From the NCBI GenBank assembly GCA_030428745.1, contig JAUIEG010000112.1:1-7861 (forward strand): 7,861 nt of DNA, read 5' to 3'. This stretch comes from Alphaproteobacteria bacterium. Lineage in GTDB: Bacteria > Pseudomonadota > Alphaproteobacteria > Caulobacterales > Parvularculaceae. Position 1 is the first letter of the stretch. Each line of letters opens with the position of its first letter. A program made the position numbers and the translations under genes. The notes under the pieces are model-generated. The model had not been told where the DNA came from. It did no database searches and saw nothing but the letters and a program-made list of their open reading frames with translations. This document shows positions 1-6,028 of this stretch, piece by piece.

Positions 1-7
1 GATAGGT

Positions 8-12
8 TCCTT
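8..12 (-). promoter_or_regulatory. Shine-Dalgarno for a gene starting just outside the window
   Basis: The minus strand reads AAGGA at 12-8, directly after the DUF1800 stop codon (TAA, 19-17). Seven bases (ACCTATC) remain to the window edge, which is an ideal spacer for a start codon lying just beyond base 1. The inferred gene would be co-transcribed with the DUF1800 gene. Its start is not visible. Confidence 0.45.
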
Positions 13-16
13 GAGA

Positions 17-1738
17 TTAGCGTTGGGTGATGTAGTCGGCTGAATTCATCATCATCAGGACGGCGATCCTGACGCGGCGCTGACGTTGTTCCTCACCGGC
101 GCCGCCGACCGCTTCAACGGCGTCAATAATGCGCCCACGCGATTCAGCGCGCAGTGAACCATAAGTCAGAATTTCATCGAGATGGTTGATCAGTGCGGCG
201 GGATCGTTCGCAAGGGCTAACTCTTCTGTATAGTCAGCAACAAAATTGACATTGTCTTCATCACGGAAAATGAAACTCTCGATGAAATTGGCGTAGCCTG
301 TAATGCTTGATCCCGTGATGATCTGAAGCTCCGGCGCCACAAGGCCCTGATCCGCCGAAACCGTCCCCGGCGCCACAAAACCGGGACGATAGAAATTGAA
401 TACTGACGGCGAACGGTAGGCTTGCTGATTAAGCGCCGACGGCCGCGAGGTGTTGCGCAGAATCTCGGCATCCTCGGTGCGCGTATCCTCAACACCGAAA
501 GCCCGCGCCCAGTGGGTGAAGCGCAAGACCGGTTCACGAATCTTACCAAAAGCCGGGTCGTCGATACGCGAAAGATCGCGCGCTTCCGGATCGAGAAGGA
601 TCGCAGCCGAGACGGCGCGCATGTCGCCACGCCGTCCGCCGCCGGCAGTCGACCCGTCAGGCAAGGCAAATGTTCCGCTGCGGAACGCGTCGGCGACCCG
701 GCCGACATAGGCGCTGCTCGGATTGCTGGTGACGAGACGCTGGATAAGCTGTTTTGAAATAAACGGAGCCGTATTCGCGTGGTTGTAGAGCGCATCGAGC
801 GCCATGGCGATGCTTTCATTGCCCGGCGTATTTGCCGGGATGGTCGTTCCGAGAAAACTCTTCGTCTCGGACGAATGATGTTCCTCGAACATCACCAACG
901 GCAAATATTCCGAATCCACTGTCTCCGGGCGGCTAAAGAAATAATCAAACCCCGCCCAGGAAAGGCCGGTGAAAACTTTCGCAAGCTCCGTCACATCTCC
1001 ATTGTCATAGGTTTCGATAGGGTCACCGACCCCGTCCAGGCGCAGGTCGCCATTGGGCTCCAATTCCAAAAGCCCGATGGTGAAGAGCTGCATCACCTCG
1101 CGCGCATAATTTTCATCGGGAACGACTTCGCCGTCTTCATCCGCTTTTTGATTTTGCAGATACGTCAGAAAGATCGACATGGCCGGGCTGTAAGTGACGT
1201 TTTCAAGCGTCTGACGGAAATCGCCAAGGCCGCCAGCGGACATGATGTCCATATAGTTCGCCATCGCGACAGGCCGCTCTGCAAGGCCGGCGTCGCTGAA
1301 CGAAGCGACAAAAATCTGAGACAGGGCGAATCCCATGCGCTGGCGCAACTGATCGTCGCTCAGGATGGCGCGCGACCAGAACGCTTCCGATAAAGCGTCC
1401 GGCCCGGTCTCCTCGCCTGACCGTTCGCTGATCAAAACATCCTGCAGAATCGATTCCTGCGGCTTGTCGAATTCCGCCTGAAACCAGGCGGAAACGCCCA
1501 TGGCGACAAGCTCATCGATGTCATCTTGACCTGGGCCGAAGGTCGCCTGCGAGAGAAAACGCGAAGCCTCCTCACTCGTCATGATGTCGCCGACCGCCGT
1601 TGGCGGCGTAGTGATCGCCTCGGCCGCTTTTTCCGCGTCATCGCCGCCGCCAAAACACGCTGACATCAACAGCGCTGAAGACGCCGCCAAAGACGTCTTT
1701 ACAAACTTTTCCATCGCGTATGAAGAAAGACCACGCAT
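17..1738 (-). CDS. DUF1800 family protein, predicted lipoprotein
   Basis: This is a 573-residue member of the DUF1800 family, whose biochemical function is not established; members are exported and often encoded beside DUF1501 proteins. The N-terminus is a signal sequence ending in LLMSAC, so Cys28 is a probable lipidation site, although Met at -3 is not the usual lipobox residue. A Gly/Asp/Ala-rich tether follows. Family-like segments are RFLSQATFGPG (60-70), ENYAREVMQLFTIGLLEL (209-226), ELAKVFTGLSW (251-261), KSFLGTTIPAN (293-303), FISKQLIQRLVTSNPSSAYV (326-345), REPVLRF (401-407) and SPSVFNFYRPGF (443-454). The end MMMNSADYITQR also fits the family. No frameshift or internal stop is seen. 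The gene is separated from virB11 by 168 bases, so it is probably its own unit and not part of the secretion machine. Met1 is preferred over Met9 because of its ribosome site. Confidence 0.88.
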   Translation of the reverse strand: MRGLSSYAMEKFVKTSLAASSALLMSACFGGGDDAEKAAEAITTPPTAVGDIMTSEEASRFLSQATFGPGQDDIDELVAMGVSAWFQAEFDKPQESILQDVLISERSGEETGPDALSEAFWSRAILSDDQLRQRMGFALSQIFVASFSDAGLAERPVAMANYMDIMSAGGLGDFRQTLENVTYSPAMSIFLTYLQNQKADEDGEVVPDENYAREVMQLFTIGLLELEPNGDLRLDGVGDPIETYDNGDVTELAKVFTGLSWAGFDYFFSRPETVDSEYLPLVMFEEHHSSETKSFLGTTIPANTPGNESIAMALDALYNHANTAPFISKQLIQRLVTSNPSSAYVGRVADAFRSGTFALPDGSTAGGGRRGDMRAVSAAILLDPEARDLSRIDDPAFGKIREPVLRFTHWARAFGVEDTRTEDAEILRNTSRPSALNQQAYRSPSVFNFYRPGFVAPGTVSADQGLVAPELQIITGSSITGYANFIESFIFRDEDNVNFVADYTEELALANDPAALINHLDEILTYGSLRAESRGRIIDAVEAVGGAGEEQRQRRVRIAVLMMMNSADYITQR

Positions 1739-1744
1739 GGTCGG

Positions 1745-1750
1745 CCCTTT
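1745..1750 (-). promoter_or_regulatory. Shine-Dalgarno that selects the DUF1800 start
   Basis: AAAGGG on the minus strand lies 6 bases upstream of the ATG at 1738. The second in-frame ATG (1714, Met9) has only a pyrimidine-rich sequence before it and no Shine-Dalgarno. This supports the longer form, even though the shorter form would give a more compact signal peptide. Confidence 0.5.
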
Positions 1751-1784
1751 CGCTCAACACACTTCACCCAATGCAGTTGCGGAG

Positions 1785-1814
1785 ATAAGCAGTGCGCAGA
1801 AAAGAGGGCGTCAA
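1785..1814 (-). promoter_or_regulatory. Candidate promoter for the DUF1800 gene
   Basis: On the minus strand TTGACG (1814-1809) resembles a -35 box (5 of 6 to TTGACA). GCTTAT (1790-1785), 18 bases downstream, is a weak -10 match (3 of 6). Transcription would begin near 1778, leaving a leader of about 40 bases before the ATG at 1738, with the ribosome site inside it. The -35 overlaps the edge of the palindrome at 1812-1832. The weak -10 keeps this tentative. Confidence 0.25.
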
Positions 1815-1832
1815 TTTGCAGTATGCAATTTG
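1812..1832. repeat. Operator-like imperfect palindrome
   Basis: The arms CAATTTGCA (1812-1820) and TGCAATTTG (1824-1832) are separated by GTA. They form an inverted repeat with 8 of 9 pairs matching, including a perfect inner TTGCA/TGCAA. The same bases also read as a direct repeat of CAATTTG with a 14-base period. The site ends about 75 bases upstream of the DUF1800 start and overlaps a candidate -35 hexamer. That position suits a dimeric regulator, but no binding protein can be named. It is A/T-rich and has no following T run on the minus strand, so it is not a good terminator. Confidence 0.4.
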
Positions 1833-1906
1833 TCTTAATCTGTATGACGATCCCGCATGCTGACTGGATTTTTTTCGCGTCTCGCCAGCATTACAAAAAT
1901 GTGTAT

Positions 1907-2929
1907 TTACGCTTCTTCGCCCGGACTAAAAACAATGCGTTCAATAACGCGTCCGCCGTCAATGCGCACGACATGGATAATTATATCCACAATTGAATTA
2001 ATGTAGCGGATAGTCTCGTCGCGACTCAGTGGCAGTCCCGCCTGCATCGTCATCAACGACAATTGTTCAAGCGCGCCTTCCGGACTATCCGCATGCACAG
2101 TTGTAATCGAGCCCGGATGACCGGTGTTGATGGCGCGCAGCCAGGCGGCGGCTTCGACGCCCCGGATCTCACCCAGAATGATGCGGTCAGGGCGCATTCT
2201 AAGCGCCGCCTCCAAAAGATCGATCATATTGATCCGCGCTTCGCCCATTTCACCCTTCACAGCGGAAAGACTAAGGCGGTTCGGCTGGGACAGGCGTAAC
2301 TCAGCGGCGTCTTCGACGGTGATAATGCGCTCACCGTCATCAATCTCACCCAGGAGCGCGTTCATGAGGCTTGTTTTACCTGTGGACGTGCCGCCGGAGA
2401 CAAGCATCGTCTTGCGGGCGCGCACAGCGCTGCGCAAAAATTCTTCTATTCGCCCTGCATCGAGCAGCGCCTTGAGGCGCCGGTCCGTCTCACTCAGACC
2501 ACTGGCGCGCCCAACCGCAACATGTGCAAAATTCTGCTTGCCGCCGAAGTCCGAAAGCGTGAGATCGCTTGTTACATGACGACGGATAGCAAGCGCCCAA
2601 TGCTCCCCGGCCGCCGGCGGTCCCGCAATCTGGATACGCTCGCCCGTCGGCAGCGAGGCCGCAAGCAAGGGCTGCTCACGGTTGATCGCCTGATGACTCA
2701 CGCGCGCGATCTGCACTGCCAACCGCTGCAGCAAGAGCTCATTGACGCCAACATCCTCAAAACGTTCAAAACCGCCCGCATCCTGACGCTCAATCCAGAC
2801 TTCGCCGGGGCGATTGACCATGATTTCGGTGACGGCCGGATCATCGAGCCAGCATTCGAAAGGTTTCAGGAATGACTTGAGATAAACGTCCCGTTCCCCC
2901 GGCGCAGAGATCGGCTCCACATTGCTCAT
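1907..2929 (-). CDS. virB11: VirB11 T4SS hexameric traffic ATPase
   Basis: VirB11 is a hexameric traffic ATPase of the GspE/PilT superfamily that docks at the cytoplasmic face of the T4SS and switches it between pilus assembly and substrate transfer. The 340-residue length is normal. The N-terminal domain (about 20-125) contains EIMVNRPGEVWIE (35-47). In the C-terminal RecA-like domain, Walker A is GGTSTGKTS (179-187, Lys185), the Asp box is ITVEDAAEL (203-211, Glu206), Walker B is RIILGEIRG (249-257) and the His box is TGHPGSITTVHAD (269-281). All motifs look intact, so an active enzyme is expected. The ATG at 2929 overlaps the virB10 stop in ATGA and has a good Shine-Dalgarno, GGAGGG (2943-2938), 8 bases upstream. 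It is the last gene of the visible T4SS operon; a 168-base gap follows. PilT/CpaF-type ATPases share the fold, but the flanking virB10 settles the call. Confidence 0.96.
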   Translation of the reverse strand: MSNVEPISAPGERDVYLKSFLKPFECWLDDPAVTEIMVNRPGEVWIERQDAGGFERFEDVGVNELLLQRLAVQIARVSHQAINREQPLLAASLPTGERIQIAGPPAAGEHWALAIRRHVTSDLTLSDFGGKQNFAHVAVGRASGLSETDRRLKALLDAGRIEEFLRSAVRARKTMLVSGGTSTGKTSLMNALLGEIDDGERIITVEDAAELRLSQPNRLSLSAVKGEMGEARINMIDLLEAALRMRPDRIILGEIRGVEAAAWLRAINTGHPGSITTVHADSPEGALEQLSLMTMQAGLPLSRDETIRYINSIVDIIIHVVRIDGGRVIERIVFSPGEEA

Positions 2930-4056
2930 GGCCGCAACCCTCCGGTCTCCGCCAGGGATGGAAAGTAGAGATCGCGCGCGAGGAAAATCCGGATTTCCGT
3001 TCCCTGCTTCACTGTTATCGTCGGCGGTATGTTGATCTGCTGCGACAAGGCCTGCGCCGCGACCGCCTGCGCCTCCGACGTCGAACCGATGACGATGCTT
3101 GAATTATTATCGTAGATGAGCGCACTGGCGCCCACATCGATCACCGATAGCAGGATCGCCGAGCCGAAACGCTGGAAAAAATGGCGATTGACCTTCCCAC
3201 CAAGACCGGCGCGGCCAAGCGTGTCAGTGGCCGGCGAGGCGAGCTCGATGGACACACCGTCCGGCGTCAAAAGCCGCGTCCATATCACAAAGGCGCGCGA
3301 TTCCCCCACCGCCAGCCCCGAGCGGTATTGGCCGATCAGCCGGCTGCCGCGCGGAATCAGGACGGTGCGATTGTCGAGGCTGCGGATATTTTCCGACACA
3401 ATCGCGCGGGCAAACCCGGGAAGATCGGAATTGATCGCGGTTTCAAGAACGCCGGAAACAATCGTTCCCTGGGGCACAACGCGGGACATATCTTCGATCA
3501 TGGTGGCGCGCACGGTTTCTGGACCGGCGGCGCCGACACGCTGGGCAAAGGTTTCCGATGCCGTTAGGCCATTCACGGCGTTGGCGACGGCGCTCGCTGG
3601 ATCGCCCGCCTCACCCCCGCCTCCAGCGCCTGCGCGGCTATTGTCCACAACAAGCGCAGGCGAACGCAAATTGGCTTGTTCCGGCGCGCCGTCGCTGCTT
3701 CGCGCGACCGATTGCTGTGGCGGCGTTTTCGTCCGCATGGCTGTACGCTGTTCGGCGCGCCTTACCTGAGCTTGCGCCTGCAAGGCTTCGCGTCGCGCCT
3801 GTTCCGCTTCAGTTTGCGCCGCTGAAAGCTGCGCGCGCGTTTCCGCCATCATCGCATCAATGGACGCGGTCTCGCGCCCTTTGCTCAACTGATTGAAGAC
3901 AAACAGGCCCAGCATCAACAAAACCGTTGCACCGAGAAAACCTGTGAGCCGATCGCTGGTGTTTTCCGCAACGCGCGGAATCGCGTAAGCGTTCGCTGCT
4001 TCAAGCGTGGCTTTCGACATATCGGATCGCGGGTCGCGCCCGCCCTTGGTCCACAT
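2926..4056 (-). CDS. virB10: VirB10/TrbI-family T4SS core scaffold protein
   Basis: VirB10 spans from the inner membrane to the outer-membrane pore and couples ATPase energy to channel opening. The 376-residue protein has a short cytoplasmic N-terminus and one membrane segment at about 37-56. A likely coiled-coil stretch rich in Ala, Gln, Glu and Arg follows (60-108), then a low-complexity linker with Gly repeats (about 110-160). The TrbI-type beta-barrel domain lies at about 183-365. Family-like motifs are VVPQGTIVSGVLETAINSDL (193-212), LIPRGSRLIGQY (233-244), GLGGKVNRHFFQRFGSAILL (284-303, leading into the antenna region) and VKQGTEIRIFLARDLYF (349-365). The ATG at 4056 shares its A with the virB9 TGA stop (TGATG). 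Its Shine-Dalgarno is weak (GGGG about 10 bases upstream), so re-initiation after virB9 is likely. Met13 (4020) is an alternative start without a clear ribosome site. The stop overlaps the virB11 start (ATGA). Confidence 0.94.
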   Translation of the reverse strand: MWTKGGRDPRSDMSKATLEAANAYAIPRVAENTSDRLTGFLGATVLLMLGLFVFNQLSKGRETASIDAMMAETRAQLSAAQTEAEQARREALQAQAQVRRAEQRTAMRTKTPPQQSVARSSDGAPEQANLRSPALVVDNSRAGAGGGGEAGDPASAVANAVNGLTASETFAQRVGAAGPETVRATMIEDMSRVVPQGTIVSGVLETAINSDLPGFARAIVSENIRSLDNRTVLIPRGSRLIGQYRSGLAVGESRAFVIWTRLLTPDGVSIELASPATDTLGRAGLGGKVNRHFFQRFGSAILLSVIDVGASALIYDNNSSIVIGSTSEAQAVAAQALSQQINIPPTITVKQGTEIRIFLARDLYFPSLAETGGLRP

Positions 4057-4877
4057 CAGCCCGCATCCCCATTGTCATCATCGGCGTCGCCGCCAAAGAC
4101 GCGCCCGAAAAAGCCGCGCTTTTTCTCCCGCGCCTGCGGCGCCTCGGGCCCCGGGTCAATGGGCGTGTAACCGTCATTGTGAATCAGCGTTTCGTAGCCG
4201 CCATGTTTCAGGGAAAAGACGCGCGCCACACGGTCGACCACGACAAACCCGTCTTCAAAACCATGATTGACGACGCTTTCCTTCTCATCCTCGTCGAGAA
4301 GAAAGATCGCCGGCGCAGGCATGCCCTCCGCCCAGCGGAAATAGGTCGCGCGACCATCGTCGAAAACTTGCGCCGGCAGGATTTCACGATCGCCTTCATA
4401 TGTATAATCGCGGTTAACCGCACGCTCTTCAGGCGACGGCGCCGCTGCGGCCAGGCTTGCCTCCTGAGCCTGTAGCGCTTCTTGCGCCTTTTGTTCACCC
4501 GGATAGGAAAAGCGCAGGACGAACACCATCTCTCCCGGTTTCGCTTCCGACGCTTTCTTGACACGCAGTTCAAAAATATAATGCCGCAAGTTTGTCACCA
4601 CCGTCATATTGGTCGGCGGCGCCTCCGCGATGGGTTTGAGGATCATCACATCGCCGCGGCGGTTGGGCGTTACCTGCCAGGCGACGGAATCGCCAATGGC
4701 GACATTCTCAATGGTTTCATCGTCATTGAATTCAATGACCGTTTGAAACCCAAGATGGCCAGTAAGCGCATAGACCCTGTTCTCCGTATAGGTCCGCGTC
4801 TTGATGCGCGAATCTGCCTGCGCCGCTGTCGAGAGCAGGCCGCCAAGAACCGCTAAGATGAAGAGAAAGCGCTTCAT
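4056..4877 (-). CDS. virB9: VirB9/TrbG-family T4SS outer-membrane core protein
   Basis: VirB9 is a periplasmic protein of the T4SS core complex that joins VirB10 and, in most systems, the VirB7 lipoprotein at the outer membrane. The 273-residue product starts with a Sec signal peptide (MKRFLFILAVLGGLLSTAAQA, cleavage probably after residue 21). The N-terminal beta domain follows, with GFQTVIEF (43-50), GDSVAWQV (62-69), LKP (80-82) and TNMTVVTNLRHYIFEL (89-104). An Ala/Gln/Glu-rich linker spans about 128-150. The C-terminal domain includes NRDYTYEG (155-162), FDDGRATYFRW (172-182) and the segment around 205-235. The last 25 residues are charged and Gly-rich. The protein contains no cysteine, so a VirB7-VirB9 disulfide as in Agrobacterium is impossible. 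The Shine-Dalgarno AGGAA (4889-4885) sits 7 bases from the ATG. The start overlaps the virB6 stop (ATGA), and the stop overlaps the virB10 start by one base. Confidence 0.93.
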   Translation of the reverse strand: MKRFLFILAVLGGLLSTAAQADSRIKTRTYTENRVYALTGHLGFQTVIEFNDDETIENVAIGDSVAWQVTPNRRGDVMILKPIAEAPPTNMTVVTNLRHYIFELRVKKASEAKPGEMVFVLRFSYPGEQKAQEALQAQEASLAAAAPSPEERAVNRDYTYEGDREILPAQVFDDGRATYFRWAEGMPAPAIFLLDEDEKESVVNHGFEDGFVVVDRVARVFSLKHGGYETLIHNDGYTPIDPGPEAPQAREKKRGFFGRVFGGDADDDNGDAG

Positions 4878-6028
4878 GCAAACTTTCCTTTCATCGAGGG
4901 TGCGCCAAAACCGCGATAGCGCTGGCGTGTGCGGCGGCTAGCGAGGCCGGACGCCGCCGGCGCCGAAAATTGCGCCGCTTCAGTGACAGTTCGCATGCGT
5001 GACCCGCCGCCGCCTCGTTCCACCGCAACAACCATGTCTACGACGCGGCTATTGTCATTGGACGGCCTTACCGATGGCGCGCCCGGTTCCGGCTGCGCCT
5101 GCGTGGAAGCCTGTTGCATCTGCCCCGCCGGCAATCGCCAGCCTGACGTGAGCCGCCCGCACATACGCAGAACCTGCCCCATGAGGAGCGCAAAAATAAA
5201 CGCCGTCACCGCCAGCACGAAGACGGGTTGCGGATCAGCAAGGCCTGATCGGCGCATGTCGGAAATCTCTATCACCATGGGTTCGGCAAGCTGCATCAGA
5301 CCGCCAGCCAGCGCCGTCGCAAATGCTGCGACAAGCGCATACAGCATCAGGGTCTTGAGCCAGCCTTCGAAAAGGCCGCGCGTGCCGGAAAAAAGCGCTG
5401 CCAAAATCAACAGCGGGCCCACGGCCAACAACACGCCGAGCAAGATTTTAGCGATAATCAGAACACCCGCCGTCGACAGCGCCAGCGTGATTGCACTGAA
5501 CCATAAAAGATTTACGGCGCCCGCCGATTTCGGCAGGGTGGGCTCACGCGTCGCCTGCTGCTGCGCCGCCGCCGCGCCAAATCCGTCGGGCTGATTGATG
5601 GCGCCCAGGTTCCATTCATTGGCGAGACGGATAATTTCTTTCAGCACAGCATCGAGACGTATGAAAACGCTGTCATGCCCGCCACCGAGCATCATGGCGG
5701 CGATCTCATCCGCGCCGCCGTAAAAGAGATTGAGAAAAATCGCCTGATAGGCGCCCCACCGCGTCGCAAAGGCGAGAACAAGCCCGATGAGCAGGATTTT
5801 CGGCGCAAGGCCGGAAAGGCTCAAGCCGCCGCGCCCCATAATGAGCTGAAAACCGTAAAAGCCTATATATATCGTAAGCGCGCCCGTGAGCACGGGTTCG
5901 AGGAAACCGAACGGCCCGAACAACGTCGCATAGGTCGTCTCCACATAGGAGGCGATCTGGCAATCCACCTGATTCAAGAGTGGCGCGATCATGCCCTCGG
6001 AAGGCGCCGCGCAAATGTCGCCTGTCAT
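4874..6028 (-). CDS. virB6: VirB6/TrbL-family T4SS inner-membrane protein
   Basis: VirB6/TrbL proteins are polytopic inner-membrane subunits that form part of the substrate path of the T4SS. This 384-residue protein has about six hydrophobic segments: roughly 44-63, 75-92, 171-191, 194-214, 225-248 and 267-288. A hydrophilic loop at about 100-170 lies between the second and third. After the last segment comes a tail of about 90 residues rich in Gly, Ser, Gln and Arg, ending in a basic stretch (SRRTRQRYRGFG, 364-375). The segment GLFEGWLKTLMLYALV (218-233) fits the conserved core of the family. The start at 6028 has a strong Shine-Dalgarno, AGGGAGG at 6042-6036, with a 7-base spacer and lies in the virB4 end (ATGA overlap). 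Met13 is a less likely start. No long VirB6 extension of the Rickettsiales kind is present. Membrane orientation is inferred, and the family call rests on topology plus operon position. Confidence 0.88.
   Translation of the reverse strand: MTGDICAAPSEGMIAPLLNQVDCQIASYVETTYATLFGPFGFLEPVLTGALTIYIGFYGFQLIMGRGGLSLSGLAPKILLIGLVLAFATRWGAYQAIFLNLFYGGADEIAAMMLGGGHDSVFIRLDAVLKEIIRLANEWNLGAINQPDGFGAAAAQQQATREPTLPKSAGAVNLLWFSAITLALSTAGVLIIAKILLGVLLAVGPLLILAALFSGTRGLFEGWLKTLMLYALVAAFATALAGGLMQLAEPMVIEISDMRRSGLADPQPVFVLAVTAFIFALLMGQVLRMCGRLTSGWRLPAGQMQQASTQAQPEPGAPSVRPSNDNSRVVDMVVAVERGGGGSRMRTVTEAAQFSAPAASGLASRRTRQRYRGFGAPSMKGKFA

Larger units (their letters stand above)
1739..1906. other. Intergenic region between virB11 and the DUF1800 gene
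   Basis: This is the only intergenic stretch of any length in the window and is more A/T-rich than its surroundings. It should hold the 3' end of the T4SS transcript and the promoter of the DUF1800 gene. It contains an imperfect palindrome (1812-1832), a weak promoter-like pair of hexamers (1785-1814) and a run of seven T on the plus strand (1869-1875). I saw no GC-rich hairpin followed by a T run on the minus strand, so the virB11 terminator is either Rho-dependent or absent. No small reading frame with a convincing ribosome site was seen. Confidence 0.7.

Noticed and set aside
779..1393. Plus-strand open frame of 204 codons opposite the DUF1800 gene
   Set aside because: It is antisense to conserved DUF1800 segments and shows no protein-family features.
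1857..1891. Possible terminator hairpin after virB11 (ATGCTG ... CAGCAT)
   Set aside because: The stem is only 6 bp with a loop of over 20 bases, and the nearby homopolymer is A on the transcribed minus strand, so it does not form an intrinsic terminator there.
3116..3769. Plus-strand open frame of 217 codons opposite virB10
   Set aside because: It is antisense to conserved VirB10 domain sequence, and its translation has no domain or signal.
4018..4020. Met13 as the true virB10 start
   Set aside because: It has no Shine-Dalgarno, and the ATG at 4056 is placed for re-initiation at the virB9 stop. It remains possible but less likely.
4929..5594. Plus-strand open frame of 221 codons opposite virB6
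   Set aside because: It is an antisense shadow: no family resemblance, Arg/Ser/Pro-rich composition, and the opposite strand encodes a well-formed membrane protein.
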